The notes: generated from the letters alone by a model not told the origin. Shown: positions 15,638 to 24,891, counted from the stretch's first letter. The stretch is 36,934 nucleotides of DNA from Nitrospira sp. (GCA_019636835.1 JAHBWU010000038.1:1-36934), one strand, 5' to 3'. Translations and numbers: made by a program.

Positions 15638-16321
15638 CTACTCGGTGACAGGGATGAACTGTCGCACCCACGCTCCAAACCCGCCTGGATTGCGACTCTG
15701 AATAAACACAAGACCCGGTCCGCGGAATCTGCAGACAAAGCCCTCGCCTGACGTGAAGCTGGCCACCCATCCGGAAGTGGCTTTCTCGATGTTGTACGTT
15801 GTGGTGGTGGACCAAGCCACCAGATGGCTATTGTCCACGATATATTCCTGACCAGGTTTCAACTCGATCTTGTGAACAGCCCCGAAACTGTTCAGCAGGA
15901 GCATCCCCTTCCCGCTCATTTTTAAGATGAAAAAACCCTCCCCGCTCAGCAATCCACGGCTCATACTCTGCATCTGACTATCGATCGCAACCCCATCAGC
16001 ACCCGCCAGGAATCCATCCTTTTGCACCATATATTCGCTGACGCCATCGAGATCGAGAACAACGATCTCGCCAGGCACGGTTGGAGCGAGCAACACTTCG
16101 CCGGCACCCCGACTGGCGCGCAACGTCTGGAAGAAAAACTTCTCTCCCGTCAGAAACTTTCGTGACAGCGCTCCCAGAAATCCTCCCTCCATTTTACTCT
16201 CAATGTCGATGGTCGGTGAGCAGGCCACCATCGCGCCCGATTCAGCCTTGATATGCTCTCCCTCTGCCAATTCAACCCGCACCATCGGAAACGCACCGGG
16301 ATACAGAATTTCACTTTTCAT
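15638..16321 (-). CDS. AIM24/TIGR00266-family protein
   Basis: A 227-residue protein starting at the ATG at 16321 behind AGGAGAGGCGG; an open frame further upstream overlaps the next gene and is not used. The sequence is a Gly-rich beta-helix-like repeat protein: VELAEGEHIKAESGAMVA, GEKFFFQTLRASRGAGEVLLAPTVPGEI, SGEGFFILKMSGKGMLLLNSFG and PGQEYIVDNSHLVAWS are typical of TIGR00266. Bacterial members have no firm function; the mitochondrial relative Aim24 is linked to membrane architecture. No signal peptide is visible. It lies between the amidohydrolase and M48 genes. Confidence 0.85.
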   Translation of the reverse strand: MKSEILYPGAFPMVRVELAEGEHIKAESGAMVACSPTIDIESKMEGGFLGALSRKFLTGEKFFFQTLRASRGAGEVLLAPTVPGEIVVLDLDGVSEYMVQKDGFLAGADGVAIDSQMQSMSRGLLSGEGFFILKMSGKGMLLLNSFGAVHKIELKPGQEYIVDNSHLVAWSTTTTYNIEKATSGWVASFTSGEGFVCRFRGPGLVFIQSRNPGGFGAWVRQFIPVTE

Positions 16322-16415
16322 CCGCCTCTCCTTTTTTCTTTTTCTCTCACCCCATTCACCCCTTGGACAGAGCAGGTTGATGTCTCGTTGCGCGCATGCA
16401 CTGAGCTGCCCAAAC

Positions 16416-17900
16416 TCACCCCACCACCCATCCATACGCTCTTCGGCTTGGCTCCGGCCCCTCTTCCAGATAGCTCATTCTGAGCCGACCGAGAGTGTCA
16501 TTGGGCACCTCGCGTCGTTTTGCTTCGACATCAACTCCAAAAATCTTGGCCGCGTTCAATCCAAAAACCCGCTCCTTCGCCCGCCTCGTCAGAGGCTGAT
16601 ACTGATGCTTCTCGATCAATTCCTCAGGGATCTGGAATCGCCGAAATGCCTCGATCTGCCATTGCGGCGTTCCGTACCAGATGGAATCGGTTCCCCAAAG
16701 CACGTGATCAATGCCAAAGGAGCGAATAATTTGCCCCAGCAGATGCGCACAGATCAATGGATAGGTCGTCACCAATTGCGCGAAGGTCGAGCCCAGCTCC
16801 ATATAGACATTGGAGATACTCGGCTCCGCTTGCTTCATCCGGCAAAATTCCGTGGTCCACGGGATCTCGCCGGTTTTCGCAAATATCTGATCGATCGATG
16901 CCGTGCCTCGGAGCCCAGAGTGATACACCAAAAAGTTAAGATCTGGGAAGTCCTTGGCCGCCTTGATCAAATCTCTCGGATGGTTGTAGTCCGGCACGGG
17001 ACCGAGGGGCAGTCCCTTGTGAACACATACTCGCTTCACATTGAGCTTTCGCGCCTGTTCCAACATTGGATAGGCGATCTGTTCATCATCCATTCGCCAT
17101 CCCCTGTCAAATCCCTTTGGGCAGGAACCGGTATAGCATTTCCAGGCGTCGACCTTGAGGGTTTCAGCCTGCATCGCCATGAATTCCAAATCAGCCGCAC
17201 CCAGCTGGGGGGTCGCGAGACCGTGCGCCAGCATCCGTTGCGAACCGGCCAACCGATTGATCTCATCCCGGATGTGGGCCATCTCGTTCGGCGGGACAAC
17301 GGCCTCTTGTGGATAGGGTCCCGGCGGCGTGCTGATTAGACCCACGGTGGTTTCACTATCGAAAAACACTTCTTTGACGAAATTCTTCCACGAAAGATCA
17401 TCGAGGGTGCCTCGATCCCCTGCGAGTTTCGGGTTGAGCCCTGTCTCACGAATGTGCTTTCGCAACGACAGCAGGGCCTGTTTGGAAACGGCGCCCTTCC
17501 GACCGGACTCGGCATCGGAGGGATCATAGTGGGAACTGACGTAGTGGGTCTGCACATCAAAGATAAAATACGGATCCCCCTGCTGCTCGGCAAACGCTGC
17601 TGTTTCGAACAACTCGATTTCCTCGATGTTAAATAAGCGGCCGAATGAGTCATTCATGGCCAGTAGCGCCGCCGCCACACCGCCGGTGGTCTTCAAGAAG
17701 TCTCGACGTGTCAATCCACGCTGAGCTGCCGCCTTTTCCACCAACTCTCTCGTTAGCCTCTCGACGCAAGCCTGTTCGGCCGTTTGGCAAATCGGGAAAA
17801 ATTCCTCGTTGGATACGATCTGCGTCGGAACAGCAGTTGGAAATGTCGCGCCCTTCTTCACGAAGAGGCCGCTAAAGAATCGTCTTGGTGAATGTCCCAT
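16416..17900 (-). CDS. Amidohydrolase-2 family protein with Tat-like motif
   Basis: A 494-residue protein starting at the ATG at 17900, which has AGGTG in front. The body is a TIM-barrel amidohydrolase: FDVQTHYVS near the start of the barrel, VHKGLPLG and YHSGL for metal or substrate histidines, and LWGTDSIWYG near the end with the conserved Asp. A TRRDFLKTTGGVAAALLAM stretch resembles a Tat signal but begins about 65 residues in; an in-frame GTG at 17741 would place it near the N-terminus. Family members are hydrolases or decarboxylases, often using zinc. The substrate is unknown. Export is uncertain because of the start problem. Confidence 0.82.
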   Translation of the reverse strand: MGHSPRRFFSGLFVKKGATFPTAVPTQIVSNEEFFPICQTAEQACVERLTRELVEKAAAQRGLTRRDFLKTTGGVAAALLAMNDSFGRLFNIEEIELFETAAFAEQQGDPYFIFDVQTHYVSSHYDPSDAESGRKGAVSKQALLSLRKHIRETGLNPKLAGDRGTLDDLSWKNFVKEVFFDSETTVGLISTPPGPYPQEAVVPPNEMAHIRDEINRLAGSQRMLAHGLATPQLGAADLEFMAMQAETLKVDAWKCYTGSCPKGFDRGWRMDDEQIAYPMLEQARKLNVKRVCVHKGLPLGPVPDYNHPRDLIKAAKDFPDLNFLVYHSGLRGTASIDQIFAKTGEIPWTTEFCRMKQAEPSISNVYMELGSTFAQLVTTYPLICAHLLGQIIRSFGIDHVLWGTDSIWYGTPQWQIEAFRRFQIPEELIEKHQYQPLTRRAKERVFGLNAAKIFGVDVEAKRREVPNDTLGRLRMSYLEEGPEPSRRAYGWVVG

Positions 17901-17999
17901 GACACACCTCATTCGTCTATACAAGGCCCGCTGATTGTGTGAAATACTCCTAGCGCTGTCAAGCAAATGCCAGGGCAGGCCGGTAGTAGTGGGAAAGGC

Positions 18000-20900
18000 T
18001 TATCTCGGCTTGGATGAAGCGGCTGATGGTTTCGCCTGAGCGGCAGACGTCTGTATGGCGGGAATCTCTACCACCACATCCGACTGAGGATCGGCATCTT
18101 GATCTTTCCCGTCGTGGCCGACACTGTAGAGGTGGCCTTTTTTCATGTTCACCAACATCGGCAATCCCGTATAGGGATCATAGAGGCTCTGCCCTGCTTT
18201 CGCGATCCGCGTAAGGAGATCTCCGTCTGCGGGACCACGTCTGAGCCAGGCTTGTAAGCTGGCAAGCCGGAGGTGTGCATCCGTATCGACAACGAAACCG
18301 TTGTATAAGTCCCATTGTGCAAGCGGTTGGAGGCCGACAATATTCTCGATCGGATTAATGAAATAGTCCATCAGGCCGGACGCTGGAAAATGGATATAGT
18401 TTTTCCACTTCGGCAATGAACCATATTGTCCTTCGCCGGCAGCTTTGTAAGAGGCGTCGTAATATTCTGCATAGTCGTTGAGGCGGCGTTGCATCGGCAA
18501 AGGAAGAGTTGAGGCCACCATGGTGTACGCCGACTGTTCTTCGGCTCTCGCTGCTTTCAGTTGGGTCTGGTATGTCTTCGAAGCCGAGACCAGTTCGCTT
18601 TGCATAGGCCAGCGCATCGAAAGTTCAGTTTGATCAAGCGGCCGAAGGATTTTGGTGACACGTCCAAGATGCTTTCCATCGTAGTCGGAGCGTACGAGTA
18701 ACCCCGAAGCAACTGCAATGTCGTCATTGATCGCCTGCAGTGCCAACATTTTTACTGCCAGAGTCTTTGCCTGACCCGCTACAATGCGCCATGCTTCCAT
18801 GTCCGTTTCAAGTCGGTCGACGCCGAGATCGGCACCTTGCAGGAACCCATCCGCCACATAGAGCTGGTGGGCGAAGATCATCGCGGCACAGGGCAGACTG
18901 ACGGTTTGGCCGTAACCCCAGTCTTCAAAGGGAAGTTTTTGCCACTTGCTATACCGATCAAGCGCCAGCTGATGCTGGTTGCTCCATCCCTTGATGGTCT
19001 CCTGATGAGACTTGAACTCACCGACGGGATCTGAACTGCGAACCCACCCACGCATGACATTGGCTGATGCATTCGAGCCTTCGATCGTCCCGAAACCCCT
19101 AAAACAAGCCGACGCCAAATCGTCATGACCGACGGCATCAAGCTTCCGATCATACCCCGCCTGTATCGGATCGTGACCGACCGGCGCGTCAATCCCCAGG
19201 AGGAGAAAGTAGCCGTTTTTCTTGAAATCCGACAAGGTTCGTTGAGGAATTGTCGTGAGGCTTTGAAATACCGGAGATGGCGACTCCTCCAGGATGACCC
19301 AGGCCAGTCCAATGGCGCCGATCCCTAATGCGATGAGGACCCCCGAGAGCATCACCAGCCCGACACACGTCGCCACAATAGCACGCGTGGTCGAAAAGCA
19401 TGAGCTGACAAAGCCGGCAATCGCAATGCGGATTCGACTCAGCGTAGAACTGGATCTTCGGGCGGGCTTTGACTCCGCCACGGGATCTCGTGTCTCAGTC
19501 GCCCTGACATTTCGGGACGACTCAAAGAGCACATCAACAGCAGCCGCAGCTACCGACATAGACCGATGGTCTTCCTGCCGTTCTGAAATCGACCCGGGCA
19601 TGCGGGCAATGGGAGAGGATTGAGGTTGCTCGATAAATCGAATTGATTCTCCTGCTTTGACCCATTCCTCTTGTTCGGACGCTGGTTCAGGAACCAGTTC
19701 AGGAATAGGCGGTCGCGCCTCAACAAACCCCATTGTCTGTGGTTGCCGTTCATGAGTCTGCACCTCGGTCGTTTCTTCGTCGGGTTGGGGAGTTGCCGCT
19801 GTTTCAGACGGCAGTTCACAAATGTCCTGTTGTTTTTGTAACGGCTGGAAAATTGGAATCTCTTCGGTCTCCTTGCTCGGTACCTCACTTGCAGGGTTTG
19901 AGGGGATGACGGGAGGTTCCTGAACAATACTCTGAGCGGCAGGGATCTCGCGATCATTGTCCGTACTTAAAACGGAATCAGCGCTCTGCGGCGTAACCTC
20001 CTGGGATGCGACCACATGATCTGCGACCGGTCTACTCTCGATAATCGAGGATGCTCCTGCGGTCATAGGAGCTTCCAACGCCGGCGGCTCATCCATCGTC
20101 AGAGAGCTCATCCCTGGAAGCGGCTGTTCCGGTTCTACAAATTTAAAGTCCCCTTCTGTCTGAACAGAGACTTGCGCTAAATCAGCAGCGGGAATTTGCG
20201 GCTCTGGCGAGACCTGTCGATCAGGAGCGATCGAGAACGTTTCTGTTTCTGCAGCGGAACCAATCGGAGAAAGCGCAGGTTGCGATTGATCTTCACTTAT
20301 TGTTGTTACCAAGTCCAAGTCAGCTTCACGAGTCGATCGATCTATCGTTGACTCTGTGCTTTCGGCAACCGGCTGTTCTGTTTGCGTCGGGAGAATCGAA
20401 ACGACCGACTCCTGAACCTGATCCCACGGCATCGGTGTAATTCGTGATTCAGAAGGGGTTTGGTCTCCAAGCGACCTCGATGGTTCACGCTCAGGAATTT
20501 CAACTGCTTGGTTTTCCAGCAGTTCTTTCTGGAGCGGTGCTTCTGAGGCAGAAGTAGGTACTTCCGCGACGTCCGTCTGAGTTAATTCCGACGAGGAGAC
20601 ATTCGTTGAATGATCACTTCCAAACTTCCATGCACGATTAAACACGGATTCCCATGAAAAGCCTGGTTGCTTCCATGGTTCTGAAATCTCATTGGTTCGA
20701 ACCGGCTCCGGGCTCGATGGGACACCCGCGTCTGGAGGCGGCTCTCTAACTACCTCCTTCTCGGAATCGATATTGACGAGTTGGTGTACGGAGGGTTGTC
20801 TATTCTCGTCCTCTATTGGTTCAGATTCCGTGCGCAAAAAGGCAGGCTTGGATATCTCTACAATCTGGGATGGAGGTATTATGCCGACAGCTTCAATAGA

Positions 20901-22109
20901 CTGAGTCGAGTTCGTCGGAGGTCCCGAAGCATCGGCAGACTCCATGGGTGCGGAAACCGTGGATGAGCCACTTACATCTAGATCATAGGGTGCCTCCGAC
21001 TCAGCCTCGGCCAACAATCTGTCTTGTTCCTGAACTGCGGTAGGACCACCTGTCGACACAGCTGGATCTGGCTCATGTTGTGTCTCGGAACATTCAGTAG
21101 CGGGCGCTGATAGGGGAACGAAGGGATGGGAATCTCCGAGGCCAACCTGTCCGGAACAATCACCCATCTGGACTCCGGAAGGAGCACTCTCAAATTCATG
21201 TGTGCGCAGTTCTTCTGGTGCATCACTTCGCACTTCATTCGCGCTGTCGGCTGTCTGCTCTTGTAAGGGTGGATCGAATGGCACTACCTCTCCATCGAGA
21301 GTCGGCCCTTGAGGGGCAGGAAGGTCTGTGGTCGCCGGCGGGATCAACGACCCTGATGAATCGGATACATCGGCTACTTTGAGCGCATCCGGTGCCGTCG
21401 CTTGAGAATCCTGAATCTCCCAGGGCATCACCCCATCGATCGGTTCAAGACCAGCCTGAATACCCTGACCTTCCTCAGACGTGTCGAGTGATGGAGCGAC
21501 AGCCGATTGTCCTGAGTCGTTGGACTGACGAACCAGCAGCTCACCGGTTTGCGCGTCAAAGAAGGATGTCAATCGAAAGGCCACCGGACTCGCGGGAGCC
21601 AGCTCCCGTATTTTTGCGTAGAGCTGAGAGGCATGGTGTGGATTGTCTGGGTCAGGGTCTTCGATCAAGATATCGATCGCCTTGCCATACTCAGCAACAG
21701 CCTCGATTGCATCTCCTTTTTCCTGATAGAGCGCCCCAAGTTTCTCTAGGAAAGGAACACATCGAGGACCGGCGGCTAAATATTCGCGAAGCAAGGATTC
21801 TGCAAGCCAATAGTCTTGGCGCTGAAACGCTTCGCCGATAAGTGAGTCAAAGGCTTGCCTCGCCGGGATAAGGCTCCCGAGACGAAGGTGGAGGGTAGCG
21901 AAAAGCCGACGCGCCTCCATATTGTGCGGATCGAGTGCCAGTAATTCCTTCAGCGCGGCAGAAGACCGCCCATACTTTCCGGCATTCATTTGGGTGATGG
22001 CTTCCTCAAGAAGAGCCGTCTTCCTGCTGTAGCCCACCACACCACGTTTGTGGCTGCGACTGGTCTGGGATTTATCGGATTTTAAAGGGGGTTTTTTATT
22101 CGCGCGCAC
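18000..22109 (-). CDS. Giant TPR/low-complexity/single-helix membrane protein
   Basis: A 1369-residue protein starting at GTG. Residues about 30-190 form TPR-type helical repeats (LLEEAITQMNAGKYGRSSAAL, ALLALDPHNMEARRLFATLHL-like units). Residues about 190-890 are dominated by Pro, Glu, Ser, Thr and Gln with no fold visible. A hydrophobic segment follows at about 905-938 (AIVATCVGLVMLSGVLIALG and neighbours), then a soluble domain of about 430 residues. Its end (YDPYTGLPMLVNMKKGHLYS, then VGHDGKDQDADPQSDVVVEI) resembles C-termini of type II pseudopilins. Inferred topology: TPRs in the cytoplasm and the C-terminal domain in the periplasm. The layout recalls FimV or a trans-envelope scaffold. 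It is divergent from a secretin gene; a role in secretion or pilus assembly is an inference. Confidence 0.82.
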   Translation of the reverse strand: MRANKKPPLKSDKSQTSRSHKRGVVGYSRKTALLEEAITQMNAGKYGRSSAALKELLALDPHNMEARRLFATLHLRLGSLIPARQAFDSLIGEAFQRQDYWLAESLLREYLAAGPRCVPFLEKLGALYQEKGDAIEAVAEYGKAIDILIEDPDPDNPHHASQLYAKIRELAPASPVAFRLTSFFDAQTGELLVRQSNDSGQSAVAPSLDTSEEGQGIQAGLEPIDGVMPWEIQDSQATAPDALKVADVSDSSGSLIPPATTDLPAPQGPTLDGEVVPFDPPLQEQTADSANEVRSDAPEELRTHEFESAPSGVQMGDCSGQVGLGDSHPFVPLSAPATECSETQHEPDPAVSTGGPTAVQEQDRLLAEAESEAPYDLDVSGSSTVSAPMESADASGPPTNSTQSIEAVGIIPPSQIVEISKPAFLRTESEPIEDENRQPSVHQLVNIDSEKEVVREPPPDAGVPSSPEPVRTNEISEPWKQPGFSWESVFNRAWKFGSDHSTNVSSSELTQTDVAEVPTSASEAPLQKELLENQAVEIPEREPSRSLGDQTPSESRITPMPWDQVQESVVSILPTQTEQPVAESTESTIDRSTREADLDLVTTISEDQSQPALSPIGSAAETETFSIAPDRQVSPEPQIPAADLAQVSVQTEGDFKFVEPEQPLPGMSSLTMDEPPALEAPMTAGASSIIESRPVADHVVASQEVTPQSADSVLSTDNDREIPAAQSIVQEPPVIPSNPASEVPSKETEEIPIFQPLQKQQDICELPSETAATPQPDEETTEVQTHERQPQTMGFVEARPPIPELVPEPASEQEEWVKAGESIRFIEQPQSSPIARMPGSISERQEDHRSMSVAAAAVDVLFESSRNVRATETRDPVAESKPARRSSSTLSRIRIAIAGFVSSCFSTTRAIVATCVGLVMLSGVLIALGIGAIGLAWVILEESPSPVFQSLTTIPQRTLSDFKKNGYFLLLGIDAPVGHDPIQAGYDRKLDAVGHDDLASACFRGFGTIEGSNASANVMRGWVRSSDPVGEFKSHQETIKGWSNQHQLALDRYSKWQKLPFEDWGYGQTVSLPCAAMIFAHQLYVADGFLQGADLGVDRLETDMEAWRIVAGQAKTLAVKMLALQAINDDIAVASGLLVRSDYDGKHLGRVTKILRPLDQTELSMRWPMQSELVSASKTYQTQLKAARAEEQSAYTMVASTLPLPMQRRLNDYAEYYDASYKAAGEGQYGSLPKWKNYIHFPASGLMDYFINPIENIVGLQPLAQWDLYNGFVVDTDAHLRLASLQAWLRRGPADGDLLTRIAKAGQSLYDPYTGLPMLVNMKKGHLYSVGHDGKDQDADPQSDVVVEIPAIQTSAAQAKPSAASSKPR

Positions 22110-22244
22110 GCTACAACCTTAGCAGATCGCCATACATGGGAGCCTGTCCCAGCGGCCCAATTCGCCCTTCTCGACTCCCCTGATAGTGAGCATTGTCATA
22201 GGGGTGAAACCTTTGAGAATCTGCAATCTAGATGCCTTATTCTC

Positions 22245-22259
22245 TTAACGATTCGTTAA
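22245..22259. promoter_or_regulatory. Palindrome TTAACGA-T-TCGTTAA
   Basis: A perfect 7-1-7 inverted repeat in the middle of the divergent spacer, in an AT-rich context. This is the typical shape of a dimeric repressor or activator site. No cognate regulator is adjacent. Confidence 0.45.
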
Positions 22260-22444
22260 ATCAAGTCATTGTAAATTAAGGGCTTGGCTCGTGAATATTC
22301 CTTGCCTTCCCATGGTCCATTCAATTTTGGACAGACCTTTTCCCTGCCCGACTTGGTCAGTTTGAAAGGACACAAAATCGGATATACGAAGAATGACGCA
22401 GATCAATCAGTTTATCGCTGAAAATGTACCCATGAACGTTGCGT

Positions 22445-22457
22445 GTTGACAGTCAAC
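22445..22457. promoter_or_regulatory. Palindrome GTTGAC-A-GTCAAC
   Basis: A perfect 6-1-6 inverted repeat containing TTGACA. No good -10 box lies 16-18 bases downstream on the plus strand, so it is more likely an operator than a -35 element. Confidence 0.4.
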
Positions 22458-22778
22458 CTACATGAGCACGACCACTATTCAGGCTGCCTAACAGTAGAAG
22501 AGGGTCGTCATGTGACAACTGCATTCCTGGGTGCATAGGTTGCTTGGGCCACGCGCGTAGCCCTCTCCTTATCGGCTTTTTTGTAAAAGTAATTAACTAT
22601 CTTCAAAGAACCGACTCTCATTGATCAGGAAAGGGTCGACGGAGATAATCCCCTCTCTCGCACACAACTGAGGGTCCCTTTCGAAAAACTTCATCCTGGT
22701 TGTGTCCTTCGATACGCCTATGATACGGTCAGATTCACGCATCCAGCTCAACCGATACCACGGACTCAATTATCCATC

Positions 22779-24359
22779 GTGCAAGCCCTTCCAATAGTTC
22801 GTCGTCCATCGAAAACAATCTGGGGACTTAAAGCCTGCCTGGCTTTGTTCCTGCTTCTCTCCGTGACCTTTCCGCCTCCCCTCTTCTCGCAGGGAGCCGG
22901 AGGCCAGCCGGCAAAGGTTGCGTTGGACTTTAACGAAGTCGAAATCCCTGTCTTCGTCCGCTTTATCAGCGAGATCACTGGAAAAAATTTCGTACTGGAT
23001 GAAACCATTAAGAAGCAAGGCGGGAAAATCTCCGTGTTTTCTCCAACCAAGGTCTCGCCGGACCAGGCCTTCAACATGTTCGTCGCGGCGTTGGAAGCGG
23101 CTCGTTTGGCTGTCGTTTCTAAAGGAGGCAACCTTTATCAAGTTGTGCCTATGGGCGACCTTCCGCCGGAGCGGGGCGTGTTCGTGTACAAGCTTAAACA
23201 TGCCAACGCGACAGATCTCGCCGCTGTGCTGACTAATCTGGTCGCACGCTCGCAAACCGTTGCACAGATAACGCCCGGCACCAGGCCTCCGATCAGGCCG
23301 CTGACGGAATTCGAGGCTCCCGTCCAAGTGTTTGCCGATAAGGCGACAAACTCCATCGTGATCAGTTCGACCAAGCTCGCCTGGAGTCATCTCCAATCAG
23401 TGATCCGCGACCTTGATATACGGCGTAAGCAGGTCTTTGTGGAGGCGGTTATTCTGGAAGTTCAAGTAGATCGCCTTCGACAAATCGGCACCGACCCCAC
23501 TCAGGTACTAGGGGCAGGAAAGTCTGGATTTTTTCAACTGCTCGGTGGATTCAACAGAACGCCGGAAGACCTCGCCTCCATCGCCCAGGCCATCAGTGGC
23601 GTCGCCGCAGGGGGAGCGACCGGTGGCGCAGTCACCGTGTTGAATACGGTCAACGTCCGCGCATTCATGAACCTCCTGATGAACCTGACCGATACGAATG
23701 TCCTTTCTACACCCCAGGTCCTCGCTGCCGATAACCAGAAGGCCAAAATCGTCGTCGGTGAAAATCGCCCATTCCCAACCGGGCAGGCCCAAGGCATCAC
23801 CGGTGGAACTCTCGTAACCATTGAACGGAAAGATGTAGGTGTCACGCTGGAGTTGACGCCGCAGGTGCTTGAAGATGATTTGATTCGCCTTGAAATCAAG
23901 CAAGAGATTACGGCGATCGCAGAAAACGTGGCTCAGACCATCGGCTCCGGTTCGGCAAGCATCCCGGTCGGCCCCACAACGAGCAAGCGATCCATGGAAA
24001 CGACGACGATCGCTCAGGATCAACAGACGCTCGTAGTTGGTGGATTAGTGCGTGATAACCTCACGCTCAGTGAGCGGAAGGTTCCTCTGTTGGGAGACAT
24101 TCCGTGGCTCGGCTGGCTCTTCAAAACTCAGACTCGCACGACCGAGAAACTCAATCTCCTTGTCTTCCTCACCCCTCATTTAGTCCGTGACGATGCGGAT
24201 GTAGTCGAATTAAATGCCAGAAAAGCAAGGGATATCAATACTTTGCAACGAGATAACCGAATTGAGGAGCCTACAAAACTCAAGCAAGATGTGCTTGAAC
24301 GCCTCGAACTTCCTTCCACCGTTGCCCCTTCCTCTTCGACGGAAAAGCCCAGGCCATAA
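22779..24359 (+). CDS. gspD: Short GspD-type secretin (N0-N1-secretin)
   Basis: A 526-residue outer-membrane secretin starting at GTG. Residues about 15-38 (IWGLKACLALFLLLSVTFPP) are the signal peptide. An N0-like domain follows (46-125, VALDFNEVEIPVFVRFISEI), then one N1-type domain (about 132-225, VYKLKHANATDLAAVL ... VEAVILEVQ), then the secretin domain (about 285-470) with the signature VPLLGDIPWLGWLF at 435-448. Canonical GspD has about 650 residues and extra N2/N3 domains, which are missing here. The C-terminal 55 residues are charged and could bind a pilotin. No GspE, F or G genes are in the window. The partner may be the divergent TPR membrane protein. Confidence 0.88.
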   Translation: MQALPIVRRPSKTIWGLKACLALFLLLSVTFPPPLFSQGAGGQPAKVALDFNEVEIPVFVRFISEITGKNFVLDETIKKQGGKISVFSPTKVSPDQAFNMFVAALEAARLAVVSKGGNLYQVVPMGDLPPERGVFVYKLKHANATDLAAVLTNLVARSQTVAQITPGTRPPIRPLTEFEAPVQVFADKATNSIVISSTKLAWSHLQSVIRDLDIRRKQVFVEAVILEVQVDRLRQIGTDPTQVLGAGKSGFFQLLGGFNRTPEDLASIAQAISGVAAGGATGGAVTVLNTVNVRAFMNLLMNLTDTNVLSTPQVLAADNQKAKIVVGENRPFPTGQAQGITGGTLVTIERKDVGVTLELTPQVLEDDLIRLEIKQEITAIAENVAQTIGSGSASIPVGPTTSKRSMETTTIAQDQQTLVVGGLVRDNLTLSERKVPLLGDIPWLGWLFKTQTRTTEKLNLLVFLTPHLVRDDADVVELNARKARDINTLQRDNRIEEPTKLKQDVLERLELPSTVAPSSSTEKPRP

Positions 24360-24454
24360 ATCATGAATCGTGGTGAGTCTTTACCTCACTCTGTGAAGTA
24401 GCTGAACGAGGTTCTGACAGCTCTGGTCTAATCAACAATTCGTTATATGGCCAA

Positions 24455-24536
24455 TGGTATGCCATGGGCCCTCCCTCCGAGGAATGGTCCTCCTCCCATC
24501 TACCGGATAGACTGCAACCCTACGGAGGGCATACCA
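24455..24536 (+). promoter_or_regulatory. Possible RBS-sequestering RNA fold upstream of the PilZ gene
   Basis: TGGTATGCC (24455-24463) is complementary to GGCATACCA (24528-24536), which ends one base before the ATG. CCCTCCG (24473-24479) is complementary to CGGAGGG (24523-24529), the ribosome-binding site itself. Either pairing would hide the translation start. Confidence 0.4.
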
Positions 24537-24537
24537 A

Positions 24538-24891
24538 ATGGTTGATACAACAGTTAACTGGCGAATCCATCCTCGACTTCCCGTAGCCTATCCGGTGATA
24601 TTTGGAGGCGCTCCATTTGTAGGAGAAGGGATGGTTTCGGACCTCTCCCTGTCAGGCTGTTCAGTCACCTGCGAACGGACTGTCCTCATGGGCAGCTACA
24701 TCAAACTCAGCGTCGTCTTACCCGATCCAACCTCGTCCCTGTTCATCGAGTTGGGGAAGATTCGATGGGTTCGGGAGAATGCCTTCGGCGTGGAGTTCAT
24801 CCGTGTGCCGACCCTCACCCGTCACCGACTGGATCGAGTGGTGTCTCAAGCCCCGGCCCTAGACGTGAACTGCTTGCCGACATTGGTCTGA
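24538..24891 (+). CDS. PilZ-domain protein
   Basis: A 117-residue protein, GGAGGG eight bases before the ATG. R9xxxR13 (RIHPR) and D35-x-S37-x-x-G40 (DLSLSG) together form the cyclic-di-GMP binding signature of PilZ, and the rest (FIELGKIRWVRENAFGVEFI) matches the beta-barrel core with the usual GVEF strand. It is therefore likely to bind c-di-GMP and to act by protein contact. It lies 178 bp after the secretin gene, so it may tune the secretin or the TPR protein, which is an inference from position only. Confidence 0.85.
   Translation: MVDTTVNWRIHPRLPVAYPVIFGGAPFVGEGMVSDLSLSGCSVTCERTVLMGSYIKLSVVLPDPTSSLFIELGKIRWVRENAFGVEFIRVPTLTRHRLDRVVSQAPALDVNCLPTLV

Larger units (their letters stand above)
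22110..22778. other. 669-bp divergent intergenic region with palindromes
   Basis: It lies between the giant TPR gene (minus) and the secretin gene (plus). No gene of any strand is credible in it. It contains two perfect short palindromes (listed separately) and an AT-rich core around 22240-22290. A TATGAT at 22719-22724 might be a -10 box for the secretin gene, but no matching -35 is present. Confidence 0.6.

Noticed and set aside
16203..17339. 378-residue open frame on the plus strand
   Set aside because: Antisense to the AIM24 and amidohydrolase genes; the sequence is rich in Arg, Pro and His as expected from reversed codons in a GC-rich genome.
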